Source of the DNA: Methanobacteriota archaeon
GTDB taxonomy: Archaea > Thermoplasmatota > Poseidoniia > Poseidoniales > Thalassarchaeaceae
DNA length: 9,806 nt
Reading direction: 5' to 3'
Assembly (NCBI GenBank): GCA_002714745.1
Contig: PAYF01000038.1
Location: 1 to 9,806, forward strand
Below the pieces are notes generated by a model that saw nothing but the letters and a program-made list of their open reading frames with translations, made no database searches and was not told the origin of the DNA. The translations under genes and the position numbers were made by a program. Each line of letters begins with the position of its first letter. The first letter of the stretch is position 1. Positions 1-7,516 of this stretch are shown one piece after another.

Positions 1-1
1 C

Positions 2-781
2 CACCGTGACCCGCATCTACGCAGGCATCCAGTCGCATGCGGTGTGCTAGGTTCAGATGGTAGCATGCACCTAATTGAGGCCAGCAGGTCACTACCTGAT
101 CAGATGAGGCTGTGGGCGGATTCTCTAGGTAAAGATGGAGTGGTCAGGCCAGATAGTGTGAGTCTGACACACGTGCACATCGGACATGTGGATGGACTCG
201 GGCAGTTCGGCAAGGAGGTCATGGGATCCAGTAATCTGCCGTTTTATGCAAGCAGCTCAGTCATCGCCGAGATGGGGAAGCGAGAGATGATGGCTCCATT
301 CAGACCGTCGGAAGTGGTCGCAATGCAGGGGTTCAAGCCATCCGAAGACTGCGGTTTCGAGTTAATCTTCATCCCGGTCCCTCATCGCGATGAGTTTGCA
401 GATACTCACGCTATCTTGATCAGGGGTTCAGATAAGTCGGCTCTGTTCCTGCCAGATCATGACAAGTGGGATTCTACTCTGGCCGAGCACGGTGCGGAGA
501 CAATTCGTGAGTGGTTATCTGACCTTGGAGTCGATATCGCTCTGATTGACGGTTCATTCTGGGACTCGGGTGAGCTCCCCGGTAGAGACATGAGCCAGAT
601 TCCACATCCTACTGTCTCAGAGAGCCTAACGAGGCTCGAAAACAGACAAGAAGGAGATCCTGAGATTCACTTCATCCACCTGAATCACTCGAATCCGCTT
701 CTCAAAAAGGGGCATGAGTACGATGAGTTGACAGGTAGGGGTTGGGGAGTCGCTTGGCAGGGTCAGCACTTTTCGCTTTGA
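2..781 (+). CDS. PqqB-like metallo-beta-lactamase-fold hydrolase, N-terminus missing at window edge
   Basis: The reading frame is open from the first complete codon at base 2, so the true start lies left of the window; the GTG at 44 is only the first internal start-like codon. The first residues (a segment ending LIEASRSLPDQM) match the strand-turn region that follows the N-terminal glycine-rich loop in PqqB-like proteins, so roughly 30 residues are probably missing. The metal-binding motif is THVHIGHVDGL (about 164-197), an HxHxGHxxG variant of HxHxDH. Downstream blocks typical of this PqqB-like group are VPHRDEF, ALFLPDHDKW, IALIDGSFW, GELPGRDM and IHLNHSNPLL, which supply further His/Asp ligands. 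The family is often labelled PqqB, but no other PQQ gene is visible, so a PQQ role is not supported; it is best called an MBL-fold hydrolase of unknown substrate. ribK follows 44 bases downstream on the same strand. The fold is confident; the function is open. Confidence 0.85.
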   Translation, partial: HRDPHLRRHPVACGVLGSDGSMHLIEASRSLPDQMRLWADSLGKDGVVRPDSVSLTHVHIGHVDGLGQFGKEVMGSSNLPFYASSSVIAEMGKREMMAPFRPSEVVAMQGFKPSEDCGFELIFIPVPHRDEFADTHAILIRGSDKSALFLPDHDKWDSTLAEHGAETIREWLSDLGVDIALIDGSFWDSGELPGRDMSQIPHPTVSESLTRLENRQEGDPEIHFIHLNHSNPLLKKGHEYDELTGRGWGVAWQGQHFSL

Positions 782-825
782 TTTCGTATAAGGAACATTA
801 TGAGCGGCCGCCCTAGGGAAGGGGT

Positions 826-1260
826 GTGCATCTGACAGGAGTGGTATCGAGTGGGCTCGGACGTGCCCATGTATTCATGGCCCAGCCTCACTATCAGGAT
901 CAGTTCAAGTCGGTACTGGGGACGGGTGCTTGGCCTGGCACCCTGAACATCGAATTGTTTGGCGATAATCTTGCAGAATACAGGAGTCTTAGGGCTCTGG
1001 CTGGCCTTGAGGAAGGAGAGAAGGCAGAGGGGGCCAAGGCCCTCAGGGTGCATGGCTTCGAGCGCTCGGGCAGATCCTTCGGAGGGGCCACTGCATTCAG
1101 GGCCGAGATAAGCCGTGGCGGGGATGAGTGGATTGGCTGCGCCGTACTGATTCCGGACTTGACACGCCATACCGAGATAGCCGAAGTGATATCTCCCTCA
1201 TTCCTGCGCGAAGCGTTGCCCTGCGAGGATGGAGATGATGTCTTCATCAGGCTTGTCTGA
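826..1260 (+). CDS. ribK: CTP-dependent riboflavin kinase (archaeal RibK)
   Basis: Archaeal RibK phosphorylates riboflavin to FMN using CTP rather than ATP (EC 2.7.1.161) and is a cytosolic single-domain cradle-loop barrel protein unrelated to bacterial RibF. The 144-residue product is close to the usual length (about 136 in Methanocaldococcus). Family landmarks are in order: LTGVVSSGLGRA near the N-terminus (residues 3-14, the nucleotide-binding glycine loop), WPGTLNIEL (36-44, with the conserved GTLN), the core around GCAVLIPDLTRH, and the C-terminal IAEVISPSFLRE followed by DGDDVFIRLV. The start is the GTG at 826: an in-frame TAG at 814-816 excludes anything much earlier, and an AGGG lies about 7 bases upstream. 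An 11-codon out-of-frame ORF (800-835) overlaps the start. The gene converges on truA with 14 shared bases. The identification is strong and the start is fairly secure. Confidence 0.93.
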   Translation: MHLTGVVSSGLGRAHVFMAQPHYQDQFKSVLGTGAWPGTLNIELFGDNLAEYRSLRALAGLEEGEKAEGAKALRVHGFERSGRSFGGATAFRAEISRGGDEWIGCAVLIPDLTRHTEIAEVISPSFLREALPCEDGDDVFIRLV

Positions 1261-2128
1261 GTAGTCTCATCCACTCCCTCTCCAGCAGTGTCGACATCTC
1301 CAGACGGGCGAGTGAAAGCCATCTAGTGTGCTGTCTGTCATCAACCGTAGGTGCGGTAAACCAACTCGTATCCGGCAAAGAAGAGTCGATTAGGTCCGAA
1401 GTATGGAGATTCTCAATCGACCACAGCATGAGGCCCTCGGAAGGAGATCTCCCGAGGTCGACAGGGATATCGGGCCTTTCTAGGGCCGAGTGGATGTCTT
1501 CGATGCTGTTCCTTCCCGAAGCCACGCCTGAGATTGCGCTTGCCATTCTGCGGACTTGATTCCAAAGGAATGCCCTTGACTTCACGGAGATGCCGATTAT
1601 TCGACCCTCTTCGGTCATCCACGGGATGCACTCGTCAACGGTTCTGACTGGGTTCTTTCCCTCATCGATGCGACACAGGTTTGTGAAATCGTGCTGACCC
1701 TGCAAGCACGAACACGCCTCGATGAATGCACCCTCGTCCAACTCTCTGGGCCAATCCTGAGACAACTCGGTGCGATACAGATAGTGACGAGAAGTTGAGT
1801 GTCTTATTCTCATTTCTTCGGGTATAGCCTTGGCACCCCAAGCAACCATTCCTACAGGCAGATTGTCATTCAGTGCTCTCAGAAGATTGGACTTCTGAAT
1901 TGGGCCCGCTACCTCGCTTGGCAGGTTGATTCTAGCTAGATTCATCCTCACGCTAACTCCGGCATCTGTTCGGCTCGACATCTCAAGACAGTTAGGCGTC
2001 CACCAGCCGAGTCTCTCTAGGGCCCTGACTAGAGAACCTTCAACGGTTCTGATACCGGGCTGTGTCTGAGAACCATGGAAGGAATCCCCATGATAGCCTA
2101 AGGCGACCATCACACGGTCGCTGTCCAA
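1247..2128 (-). CDS. truA: tRNA pseudouridine synthase A (TruA)
   Basis: TruA isomerises uridine to pseudouridine at positions 38-40 of the tRNA anticodon stem-loop. The 293-residue product shows the family blocks: an N-terminal LGYHGDSFHGSQTQP followed by RTVEGSL (residues 10-32), the catalytic loop SSRTDAGV with the nucleophile Asp55, RHYLYR with the conserved stacking Tyr, HDFTNLCR, and SRAFLWNQVRRM, the C-terminal RNA-binding signature. The start is chosen as TTG at 2126-2128 because GGAGG (2136-2140) lies 7 bases upstream; an internal ATG at 2108-2110 would also keep all conserved blocks. The TPR-like gene ends 13 bases upstream, so the two are probably cotranscribed and the Shine-Dalgarno sits just past that gene's stop. 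The 3' end overlaps ribK on the other strand by 14 bases. The C-terminal 55 residues or so, after the conserved core, are not assigned to a motif. Confidence 0.93.
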   Translation of the reverse strand: MDSDRVMVALGYHGDSFHGSQTQPGIRTVEGSLVRALERLGWWTPNCLEMSSRTDAGVSVRMNLARINLPSEVAGPIQKSNLLRALNDNLPVGMVAWGAKAIPEEMRIRHSTSRHYLYRTELSQDWPRELDEGAFIEACSCLQGQHDFTNLCRIDEGKNPVRTVDECIPWMTEEGRIIGISVKSRAFLWNQVRRMASAISGVASGRNSIEDIHSALERPDIPVDLGRSPSEGLMLWSIENLHTSDLIDSSLPDTSWFTAPTVDDRQHTRWLSLARLEMSTLLEREWMRLLRQA

Positions 2129-2135
2129 GCAACTG

Positions 2136-2140
2136 CCTCC
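2136..2140 (-). promoter_or_regulatory. Shine-Dalgarno for truA that decides its TTG start
   Basis: On the - strand GGAGG is followed by seven bases (CAGTTGC) and then TTG, which is ideal spacing. The later ATG (2108-2110) lacks a comparable upstream match. This favours the TTG start over the ATG that a default caller might pick. Confidence 0.6.
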
Positions 2141-2141
2141 A

Positions 2142-2687
2142 CTAGTCCTCGGCTAGGTACTCTGTAGCCTCTTCGGCGGAGGGGAAACCTAGGCCCAGAA
2201 GCGCGAATTCGATGGAAACTGGGACATACTGTCTTGCGAATGGGTGACTTCTGTCAAAATCCGTCTTCAAGTCTACAGAGTCGATTAGCATTCGAGCGGC
2301 CTCATACAGATGAAACGAGACGTCGACCTCGTCGCTGGAAGCGCCGAGATCACGCAGTTTCTGAAATTCTCGAACTGCCATAGGGATGCGGTCAAACTCG
2401 AGCAGAGCGTTTGCATGCGCTGCGAGGTATTCTGCGTTATCGGGAGCAAGTGACGATGCTTTGCGGAAGTATGCGGCAACCTGGCCCTCGTTGATACGAT
2501 CGTTTCCATTATCATCGATGTTGCCGTTCTGCTGAATCTCAAACAGGGCCGACTCAGCCCATCCATGGTAACCGGTTGGGTCGTCGGGGTTGGCCTCAAC
2601 ATGAGACTCAAAGAGACTCATGGCTCCCATGAAATCACCTTGCGTGATATGCTGTGCTGCTCTTGTCACTGTGTCTTCGTCACTCAT
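2142..2687 (-). CDS. small TPR-like helical repeat protein
   Basis: This is a 181-residue soluble, acidic protein with no signal peptide or membrane segment. Two helical-pair units resemble tetratricopeptide repeats: ITQGDFMGAMSLFESHVEAN with DDPTGYHGWAESAL (about residues 14-48), and AAYFRKASSLAPDNAEYLAA with HANALLEFDR (about 71-100), extended by an amphipathic stretch AVREFQKLRDLG. The xPDNAEYLAxxANAL pattern is characteristic of TPR B-helices. Between the units is a polar Asp/Asn loop (residues 56-68, NIDDNGNDRINE) that breaks the repeat spacing. TPRs mediate protein-protein contacts; the partner is not evident. The start ATG (2685-2687) has GAGG upstream (CTGAGGCGATAGG then ATG). The gene lies 55 bases after the Trp-rich gene and 13 before truA, so it is probably part of the same transcript. 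A specific role in tRNA modification or export would be speculation. Confidence 0.75.
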   Translation of the reverse strand: MSDEDTVTRAAQHITQGDFMGAMSLFESHVEANPDDPTGYHGWAESALFEIQQNGNIDDNGNDRINEGQVAAYFRKASSLAPDNAEYLAAHANALLEFDRIPMAVREFQKLRDLGASSDEVDVSFHLYEAARMLIDSVDLKTDFDRSHPFARQYVPVSIEFALLGLGFPSAEEATEYLAED

Positions 2688-2701
2688 CCTATCGCCTCAG
2701 T

Positions 2702-2720
2702 TCCGGCTTGGTGGGCCGGA
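2702..2720. repeat. short inverted repeat between the Trp-rich and TPR-like genes
   Basis: TCCGGC (2702-2707) and GCCGGA (2715-2720) are perfect 6-bp complementary arms around a 7-base loop. It sits in the 55-base gap between stop (2743) and start (2687) of two - strand genes. There is no following T-run, so a terminator is not supported. It could be a mild RNA hairpin or chance. Confidence 0.3.
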
Positions 2721-2742
2721 GGTTATGAACGGTGCGGCGGTG

Positions 2743-3936
2743 CTAATGTAAGATGCCCCAGGTGTGCTCAGCGTTCCCGACCATCCACTCATAGTCGTCT
2801 CTCGTCCTCAGACCCTTCTCATCTAGGATTGCTATCTTGAGTACCTCCAGAGGGTACTCATTGTAGGTGAGATGGCTGACCATACCCGCGCGCGTGGGCT
2901 GGTCGAAGGTCCAACGGGCCCTGCTTACTGCTCTGACTAAGATTGAAATCTGAGTTCGACCATTCCAAATCCTGACTTTGAACTTGGGCAGCGGATTGCC
3001 GTGATTGTCTAGCATTGGTTCTTCTTCATCGGGCTCCAAAACTTCGACCTCACAGCGCTTGAAATTCTCAGTTCTATCTCTTCTGGCATCGTGGAAGATT
3101 CCTGTTCCGATAGCAGGAGTGCGGAAGAAGTCTCGGAGACGCCATGGCTTGTCGTCCATCGAGGTCATCCCAGGAGTGATGTGTGGCCTGAACCAATCAA
3201 TGTAGGAGCCGTCGTCGAAGTGCAGCATGCCCCAGAACCACGGAAAAGAGGGGGCTTGTACTGAGACCTTCTGGAAGTAAGCTGTGCCTTCGAACTCCTC
3301 TCCGTCAATCTTGAGATTGAGTTTCGAACCCTGTAGCCTTAGGATATCATAACCCATGTCAAGACCGTATACGTTGTTCCTATAGGTCAAGGTACTAGGA
3401 GGACCCCACCAAGGTGTCATCTCGGCCTCGAAAGAGGTTGGTGCACCATCAGAGCGGGCTTCCTCATCACTAGTCAAGCAAAGCCAGAAACCCTTGTTCC
3501 CGGGCCTCATCCCCAGAGAGAAGTCCTCGTCTAGAATTGGTACGATAGCACCTGTACCCTCGCCAGATCCGTCTGCGGGCCAGAGAGGGTGTTTGTCATT
3601 GACCAAAGCCATCCTGCATTCTCTGATTACCAAGGGCTCGAACATACGCTTGCCATCATACCACCAAGCGCAGACCATACCGGGGATGACATGTCCTCCG
3701 TCCTCATCGATTGACATCCTAGAACCAGGCTTCCACCAATGTCCATTGACTCTGATTGCTGGTGTCTCCTTGGTTGACCACAGAATCATCAGTTGTCTAG
3801 AGCGTTTTGGATCATCTGGATCTGGTACGAACATAATCACCCAGTACCACCACCAAGAGAGTCTCGGAATTGGGGGCATGACATCGAGCCTCCACAAAAG
3901 CGAGAGGTCGCCAACAAACTTCTCCATCTTCTCCAT
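2743..3936 (-). CDS. Trp-rich protein, tentatively lipocalin-like (AttH/CrtC type)
   Basis: This is a 397-residue protein I do not firmly recognise. It contains 22 Trp (5.5%), several in clusters: SWWWYWVIMF (27-36), HWW (65-67), AWWYDG, TPWWGPP and FPWFWGML. The N-terminal SWWWYW followed by a polar turn and R, and the later GEEFEGTAYF then PWFWGMLHFDDGSYIDWF, resemble the paired beta-barrel pattern of the AttH/CrtC (carotenoid 1,2-hydratase, tocopherol-cyclase-like) superfamily, which binds hydrophobic isoprenoid-type ligands. That match is by eye only. There is no classical signal peptide or membrane helix, so a cytosolic or peripheral location is most likely. The start ATG (3934-3936) has GAGGT six bases upstream, nested right after the permease B stop (TGA 3946-3948). 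A direct repeat of ATGGAGAAG encodes MEKMEK at the N-terminus. Close coupling to permease B suggests a job linked to the exporter. The CDS is certain; the family assignment is weak. Confidence 0.72.
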   Translation of the reverse strand: MEKMEKFVGDLSLLWRLDVMPPIPRLSWWWYWVIMFVPDPDDPKRSRQLMILWSTKETPAIRVNGHWWKPGSRMSIDEDGGHVIPGMVCAWWYDGKRMFEPLVIRECRMALVNDKHPLWPADGSGEGTGAIVPILDEDFSLGMRPGNKGFWLCLTSDEEARSDGAPTSFEAEMTPWWGPPSTLTYRNNVYGLDMGYDILRLQGSKLNLKIDGEEFEGTAYFQKVSVQAPSFPWFWGMLHFDDGSYIDWFRPHITPGMTSMDDKPWRLRDFFRTPAIGTGIFHDARRDRTENFKRCEVEVLEPDEEEPMLDNHGNPLPKFKVRIWNGRTQISILVRAVSRARWTFDQPTRAGMVSHLTYNEYPLEVLKIAILDEKGLRTRDDYEWMVGNAEHTWGILH

Positions 3937-3945
3937 GCATTTACC

Positions 3946-5559
3946 TCACATGATTTCGCGGTTCTTGAAACTGGATTGGCCTATGGCCATCATCAACAGA
4001 GTGATCATGATGAGAACGGTGCAACTAACAAATAATGCAGCGACCGGACTTTGAGTTCCAAGTGTGTGGACCGGTGGTTGCCAGAAGAATGGCAGTCCAG
4101 ACTCGAGGTTGAACGCATCAGCAATCTGAGCATACTGCAGAGTGTCTGGCCAAGCTATCAGGACAATGGCATCAATCAATTGCAATGCCCAATGAGAGAT
4201 TGAAAGCATCGGTATTGTTGAGTCCGGCAGAGTCATAGTAAACAAACCCATAATGAATTCCCAGATTCCGAGGATGATGCAGAAGTAAACGCCATACTTG
4301 GGAGCGATCAAACCAATGGTATTGTACAGAGCGCCATAGGCAGCCAATACCAAGATAGTGGCAAATCCCACTCCCAACCAAACCGGATAGTCGGATAGAC
4401 GGACTATGCTGTCTCCTGGGGCGATTAGTGAAGTGATGAATGCCATAATCAGCACAAGTACGAGAATGTAGGTCCCGGCTAGTAAGAGATAACCAAGTAG
4501 TCGGTAAAGGATGAATTCAGCCCTGTGAATTGGCTTGGAGAGTAGATAATGCAGAGTCTCGTTCTCAGTCTCATCTCTGATAAGGCCCAATGCTAGGAAG
4601 AGTGGGATGAATATCCCCAGCATCATCACGAAGGCCATCTTTCCTGTACCGATGATGAAAGTCCTGTGCACCATCTCTCCCTCAAACTCGCTCTCAGCTG
4701 GATCCTCATTGACATTGTAATCTGCCCTGATTTCTATGATTTCATCGCCATCGGCATCTAGTATCCAGATAACGTCGCACGGAATTCCGTTTCCGTTGTC
4801 GTCATTCTGAATTGCAAGGCAATCTCCGTCGTCATCGATTTCCACCCCTATATCGTTTACATCGATTCCATTCCAGTCAATTCCGTCCTCGTCTATGTAC
4901 ATTGAAGCTGGCTCGGGTTCCACATATTCCTCCACAGTGAAGATGCCCCATTCCATGTAGGAATTTCGAGGGACATTGACTGTTCCCGATGCCTTGAATT
5001 TTCCACTAACGAAATAGGAGCCGTCATCGTACACACATGCTGACCCCCAATCAATCCACCAGTCCTCTGTAGCATCTCCCTCCGGGCAAGTATCTACCTG
5101 GCTCCAGTCTACAATGCCTGACCATCTATTGCCAGTATAATCTACATCTATCCACTCTGACTCTAGGAATCCGCTGCCGTCCCATGTTTGATTTCCAGAG
5201 TGGATTCTATCGTCATCGTTCCAATCGATCTCCCCTGTACGGACATAATATCCTGAGCCAGGATACGACTCACCGTCCCAGTCGCTGGTCCCGTACTTAT
5301 CCTCTTGACCTCTCGGATATCCATCATTGTCCCAATCCTCTGAGTCGCCATCATTGTCTATCGGCTCGAATTCGTCCCTGATGCCATCGATGTAGAATGC
5401 CAGTAAGAGGGCCATGACGAGGGCGCCTACTGATAGGACAACCCAGGTCGAGACACGATGTCTTAGTTGCCTGATTGTCAGTTCAGTAATGGCTCCCGCT
5501 TTGCGGTCCATTCTAGTCCATACTGATTGGGCTAATGTTCTGCCCTTCTCATCCATCAC
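3946..5559 (-). CDS. ABC-2 type permease with large acidic, calcium-loop-like extracytoplasmic domain
   Basis: This 537-residue membrane protein has a cytoplasmic N-terminus and TM1 at about 38-58, then an unusual extracytoplasmic insert (about 61-300). A cluster of hydrophobic segments follows (about 306-327, 349-380, 393-418, 422-443, 504-525). The segment RDETENETLHYLLSKPIHRAE (328-348) is the cytosolic coupling region typical of ABC-2/NatB-type permeases. The insert holds roughly 41 Asp and 24 Glu. It has calcium-loop-like motifs: DNDGDSEDWDNDG (68-80), IDDDGDCLA (241-249), NDDNGNGIPCD (252-262) and LDADGDEIIE (267-276). These recall thrombospondin type 3, Excalibur or EF-hand loops. Four Cys (158, 175, 247, 261) could form two disulfides outside the cell. 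The start GTG (5557-5559) overlaps the ATPase B stop as GTGA; the next codon is ATG (5554-5556), an equally good start. ATPase B is the obvious partner. The substrate is unknown. Confidence 0.88.
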   Translation of the reverse strand: MMDEKGRTLAQSVWTRMDRKAGAITELTIRQLRHRVSTWVVLSVGALVMALLLAFYIDGIRDEFEPIDNDGDSEDWDNDGYPRGQEDKYGTSDWDGESYPGSGYYVRTGEIDWNDDDRIHSGNQTWDGSGFLESEWIDVDYTGNRWSGIVDWSQVDTCPEGDATEDWWIDWGSACVYDDGSYFVSGKFKASGTVNVPRNSYMEWGIFTVEEYVEPEPASMYIDEDGIDWNGIDVNDIGVEIDDDGDCLAIQNDDNGNGIPCDVIWILDADGDEIIEIRADYNVNEDPAESEFEGEMVHRTFIIGTGKMAFVMMLGIFIPLFLALGLIRDETENETLHYLLSKPIHRAEFILYRLLGYLLLAGTYILVLVLIMAFITSLIAPGDSIVRLSDYPVWLGVGFATILVLAAYGALYNTIGLIAPKYGVYFCIILGIWEFIMGLFTMTLPDSTIPMLSISHWALQLIDAIVLIAWPDTLQYAQIADAFNLESGLPFFWQPPVHTLGTQSPVAALFVSCTVLIMITLLMMAIGQSSFKNREIM

Positions 5560-6494
5560 GAAGTCCCCCCTATCAGATACCCGAGTAATGCCTCTAGATT
5601 GTCGTCCGGGTTGTCAATGGCCTCGACTGGGACGCCGGAATCAGAGATTACACGGGGCAGAATCTTGTGGGCCGCTGACAGATCATTGGTCTGAATCTCT
5701 AACTGGCCCTCGTTAGGGAAGCGAACCCCGTATACTGGGTCCTCGGCAATGAATTTGCTAGCGAGTTTTCGAGGGTCTTCACATGTCAGAAGGATGCGAT
5801 GCGGGTGCTTGTCGAGCAATCCTCTAATGGCATGAAGGTTGCCAAGGGCGAGAAGTCTGCCCTCATTCAGGATTACAATCTGCTCGGTTATTCTCTCTAT
5901 CTCTTCGAGGATGTGACTCGATACAAGAACTGTCTTGCCCTGAGAACCAAGTTCCCTGATGACGCTCATAATGCTGGTTCGGGCTATTGGGTCGCATCCA
6001 TGCAGTGGCTCATCTAGAATAATCAAATCAGGGTCGTGAACCAAGGCATGAGCAATCTTGACACGTTGCCTCATGCCCTTGCTGTACTTTCCTAGCTCCT
6101 TGTTCTGAACATCTGAGAGTCCTACGAAATCTAGGACATGCTCTGCCCTATCTATTGCCTCCTCTCGAGTCATTCCATGCAGACGAGCAAGGGTGGAAAC
6201 AAAATCGAGAGCAGTCATCCAGTCGTACATCCTCTCAGATTCGCTAACATAGCCGATTCTTCGGTATGGGGCTGGATTGACCCAAGGATCTTCGCCAAAC
6301 AGTCTGATACTGCCCTGACTAGGTTTGAGTCTGCCCATCAGCAGCTTGAACAGGGTTGACTTGCCGGCCCCGTTGGGACCCAAAACTCCCGTCACACCTC
6401 CATCAATTGCCAGAGAGACATCGTTGAGTCCAATGACTTGATCATACCACTTCGAGGCCTGATCCACTACTACTGCAGGTGTCTTCTCACTCAT
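5556..6494 (-). CDS. ABC exporter ATP-binding subunit (ATPase B)
   Basis: This 312-residue nucleotide-binding subunit of an ABC-2 type exporter binds ATP at the cytosolic face and drives the neighbouring permease. Motifs in order: Walker A GPNGAGKST (39-47), a Q-loop region IGYVSES in which Glu replaces Gln as is common in this group, the signature YSKGMRQRVK (137-146), Walker B LIILDEP (157-163), a D-loop reading LHGCDP where TNGLDP is usual, and the H-loop SSH with His194. A C-terminal domain of about 100 residues follows the core, as in other ABC-2 exporter ATPases. All catalytic residues are present. The ATG (6492-6494) overlaps the permease A stop by 4 bases (ATGA), with a full GGAGGTGA Shine-Dalgarno 7 bases upstream inside permease A. 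The stop overlaps the permease B start. It most probably pairs with permease B, but mixed pairing with ATPase A is possible. Confidence 0.95.
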   Translation of the reverse strand: MSEKTPAVVVDQASKWYDQVIGLNDVSLAIDGGVTGVLGPNGAGKSTLFKLLMGRLKPSQGSIRLFGEDPWVNPAPYRRIGYVSESERMYDWMTALDFVSTLARLHGMTREEAIDRAEHVLDFVGLSDVQNKELGKYSKGMRQRVKIAHALVHDPDLIILDEPLHGCDPIARTSIMSVIRELGSQGKTVLVSSHILEEIERITEQIVILNEGRLLALGNLHAIRGLLDKHPHRILLTCEDPRKLASKFIAEDPVYGVRFPNEGQLEIQTNDLSAAHKILPRVISDSGVPVEAIDNPDDNLEALLGYLIGGTS

Positions 6495-7516
6495 TCCCTA
6501 GTCACCTCCAGAGAGCCCACTCTGAAAGTCAGTAGAGCTACCGATGCAACATTGTACAGTAGCATTGAGACTATTGAGAAAGCGAGTGGGTGGTCGTAAT
6601 TCGGCGCAATCCCAAGTAGCCATTGACCTATATGGGCAAGTGAATCATACGGACTGAGAACATACAGAATCGATGTATCGAACTGTGAATCAACCAGCAA
6701 TGCAAGTAGTTTGGTCCCATAGATGACGCCAAGGAAGGCGATGGCTGCGAAGAATCTACTCTGACTAATGCTAGATAGGGCTAAACCAATCGAAGTATAG
6801 GTAATCACCACTAGAATTCCTGCAATCAGTCCTCCGAGGAACATGGGCAGAGTGTCAACCAGATATGCCCATCCCTCTCCGTTGAAGACAATAGCGGAAG
6901 TATAGTAGACAAAGTATGAGAGTACGATGACGAAGCCTAGAACTACTGCTACGCTGATGTACTTCATCACGGTGTAGTCAGTCCTCGTAACCGGCCTTGA
7001 AAAGTAGATGGCGCTGGTCCCGAACTTTCTATCGTCAGAAATCATCCCTCCGACCACTAGCGCAGTCAACATGGGCCAGCAGCACAGGTTCTTAGGGAAG
7101 TAACCCAAAACCTGCCCCCACAGATTGTATCGATTAATTCCCCATAATCTCGAGAATGTATCATTCAAAAATCCATCACCTGAAAGAGAGGCAAGGAATA
7201 GCATCAGTACCGGCAGAAGAGAGTACAGCAGGATGACGAATATGGAAAGTCTGACCATTGGGTGATAGTGCCTGTGGCCCGTGCCTCTGAATAGGCCGTA
7301 GACATGGTGCCTGAAAATCGCGTAGTTCCTAGTCCATCTAGGGCCGAGTTCTCCGTCCCATGGGCGGTAAGACTGCTCGAACAGGGTGCCGACGTGGGCT
7401 TCTGACTTGGCTACTATCGCCTTGGCATCCTCGTCGCCATCACCAGCCCCATAGGCCACCTCCATCCGAGTCTTTGTCCCTTCAAAATCGAGGTCTTCAT
7501 CAGGCAGTTTAGTCAC
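6491..7516 (-). CDS. ABC-2 type permease (permease A)
   Basis: This 341-residue membrane subunit has a long cytosolic N-terminus (about 1-86), polar and acidic at first (GAGDGDEDAK), then basic and aromatic (SYRPWDGELGPRWTRNYAIF, 49-68, ahead of RHHVYGLFR). Six hydrophobic segments follow at about 87-110, 143-160, 183-210, 222-250, 255-275 and 310-330. The motif SDDRKFGTSAIYFSRPVTRT (160-179) between TM2 and TM3 is the usual ABC-2 cytosolic coupling element and matches the equivalent loop of permease B (LSKPIHRAE). There is no large external domain, unlike permease B. The start is uncertain: GTG at 7514-7516 overlaps the ATPase A stop by 8 bases, but it lies inside the GGAGGTGA Shine-Dalgarno (7513-7520), so a CTG three codons on (7505-7507) or the ATG at codon 18 may be used. 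Two adjacent Cys (145-146) lie at the start of TM2. Confidence 0.88.
   Translation of the reverse strand: MTKLPDEDLDFEGTKTRMEVAYGAGDGDEDAKAIVAKSEAHVGTLFEQSYRPWDGELGPRWTRNYAIFRHHVYGLFRGTGHRHYHPMVRLSIFVILLYSLLPVLMLFLASLSGDGFLNDTFSRLWGINRYNLWGQVLGYFPKNLCCWPMLTALVVGGMISDDRKFGTSAIYFSRPVTRTDYTVMKYISVAVVLGFVIVLSYFVYYTSAIVFNGEGWAYLVDTLPMFLGGLIAGILVVITYTSIGLALSSISQSRFFAAIAFLGVIYGTKLLALLVDSQFDTSILYVLSPYDSLAHIGQWLLGIAPNYDHPLAFSIVSMLLYNVASVALLTFRVGSLEVTRE
6502..6509 (-). promoter_or_regulatory. Perfect 8-nt Shine-Dalgarno for ATPase B within the permease A 3' end
   Basis: GGAGGTGA, complementary to the conserved 3' end of archaeal 16S rRNA, is followed by seven bases (CTAGGGA) and the ATG of ATPase B. 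It lies inside the last codons of permease A, consistent with translational coupling. Confidence 0.7.

Noticed and set aside
2..781. Role in PQQ cofactor synthesis for the MBL-fold gene
   Set aside because: The PqqB-like label is a family name; no pqqA, C, D or E neighbour is present in the window.
784..793. TATA-like string CGTATAAG before ribK
   Set aside because: It matches the archaeal TATA consensus only partly, and ribK may be cotranscribed with the upstream gene; no clear BRE is seen.
804..811. GCGGCCGC palindrome as a possible regulatory site
   Set aside because: It is an isolated 8-base GC palindrome (a common restriction site) with no spacing or repetition that suggests function.
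763..1322. Two - strand open frames (763-1170 and 900-1322) opposite ribK
   Set aside because: The + strand carries the full riboflavin kinase; the antisense frames lack motifs and initiation signals.
3494..4054. 186-residue + strand open frame opposite the Trp-rich and permease B genes
   Set aside because: It is antisense to two well-supported genes, has no recognisable motif, and its composition follows the complementary codons.
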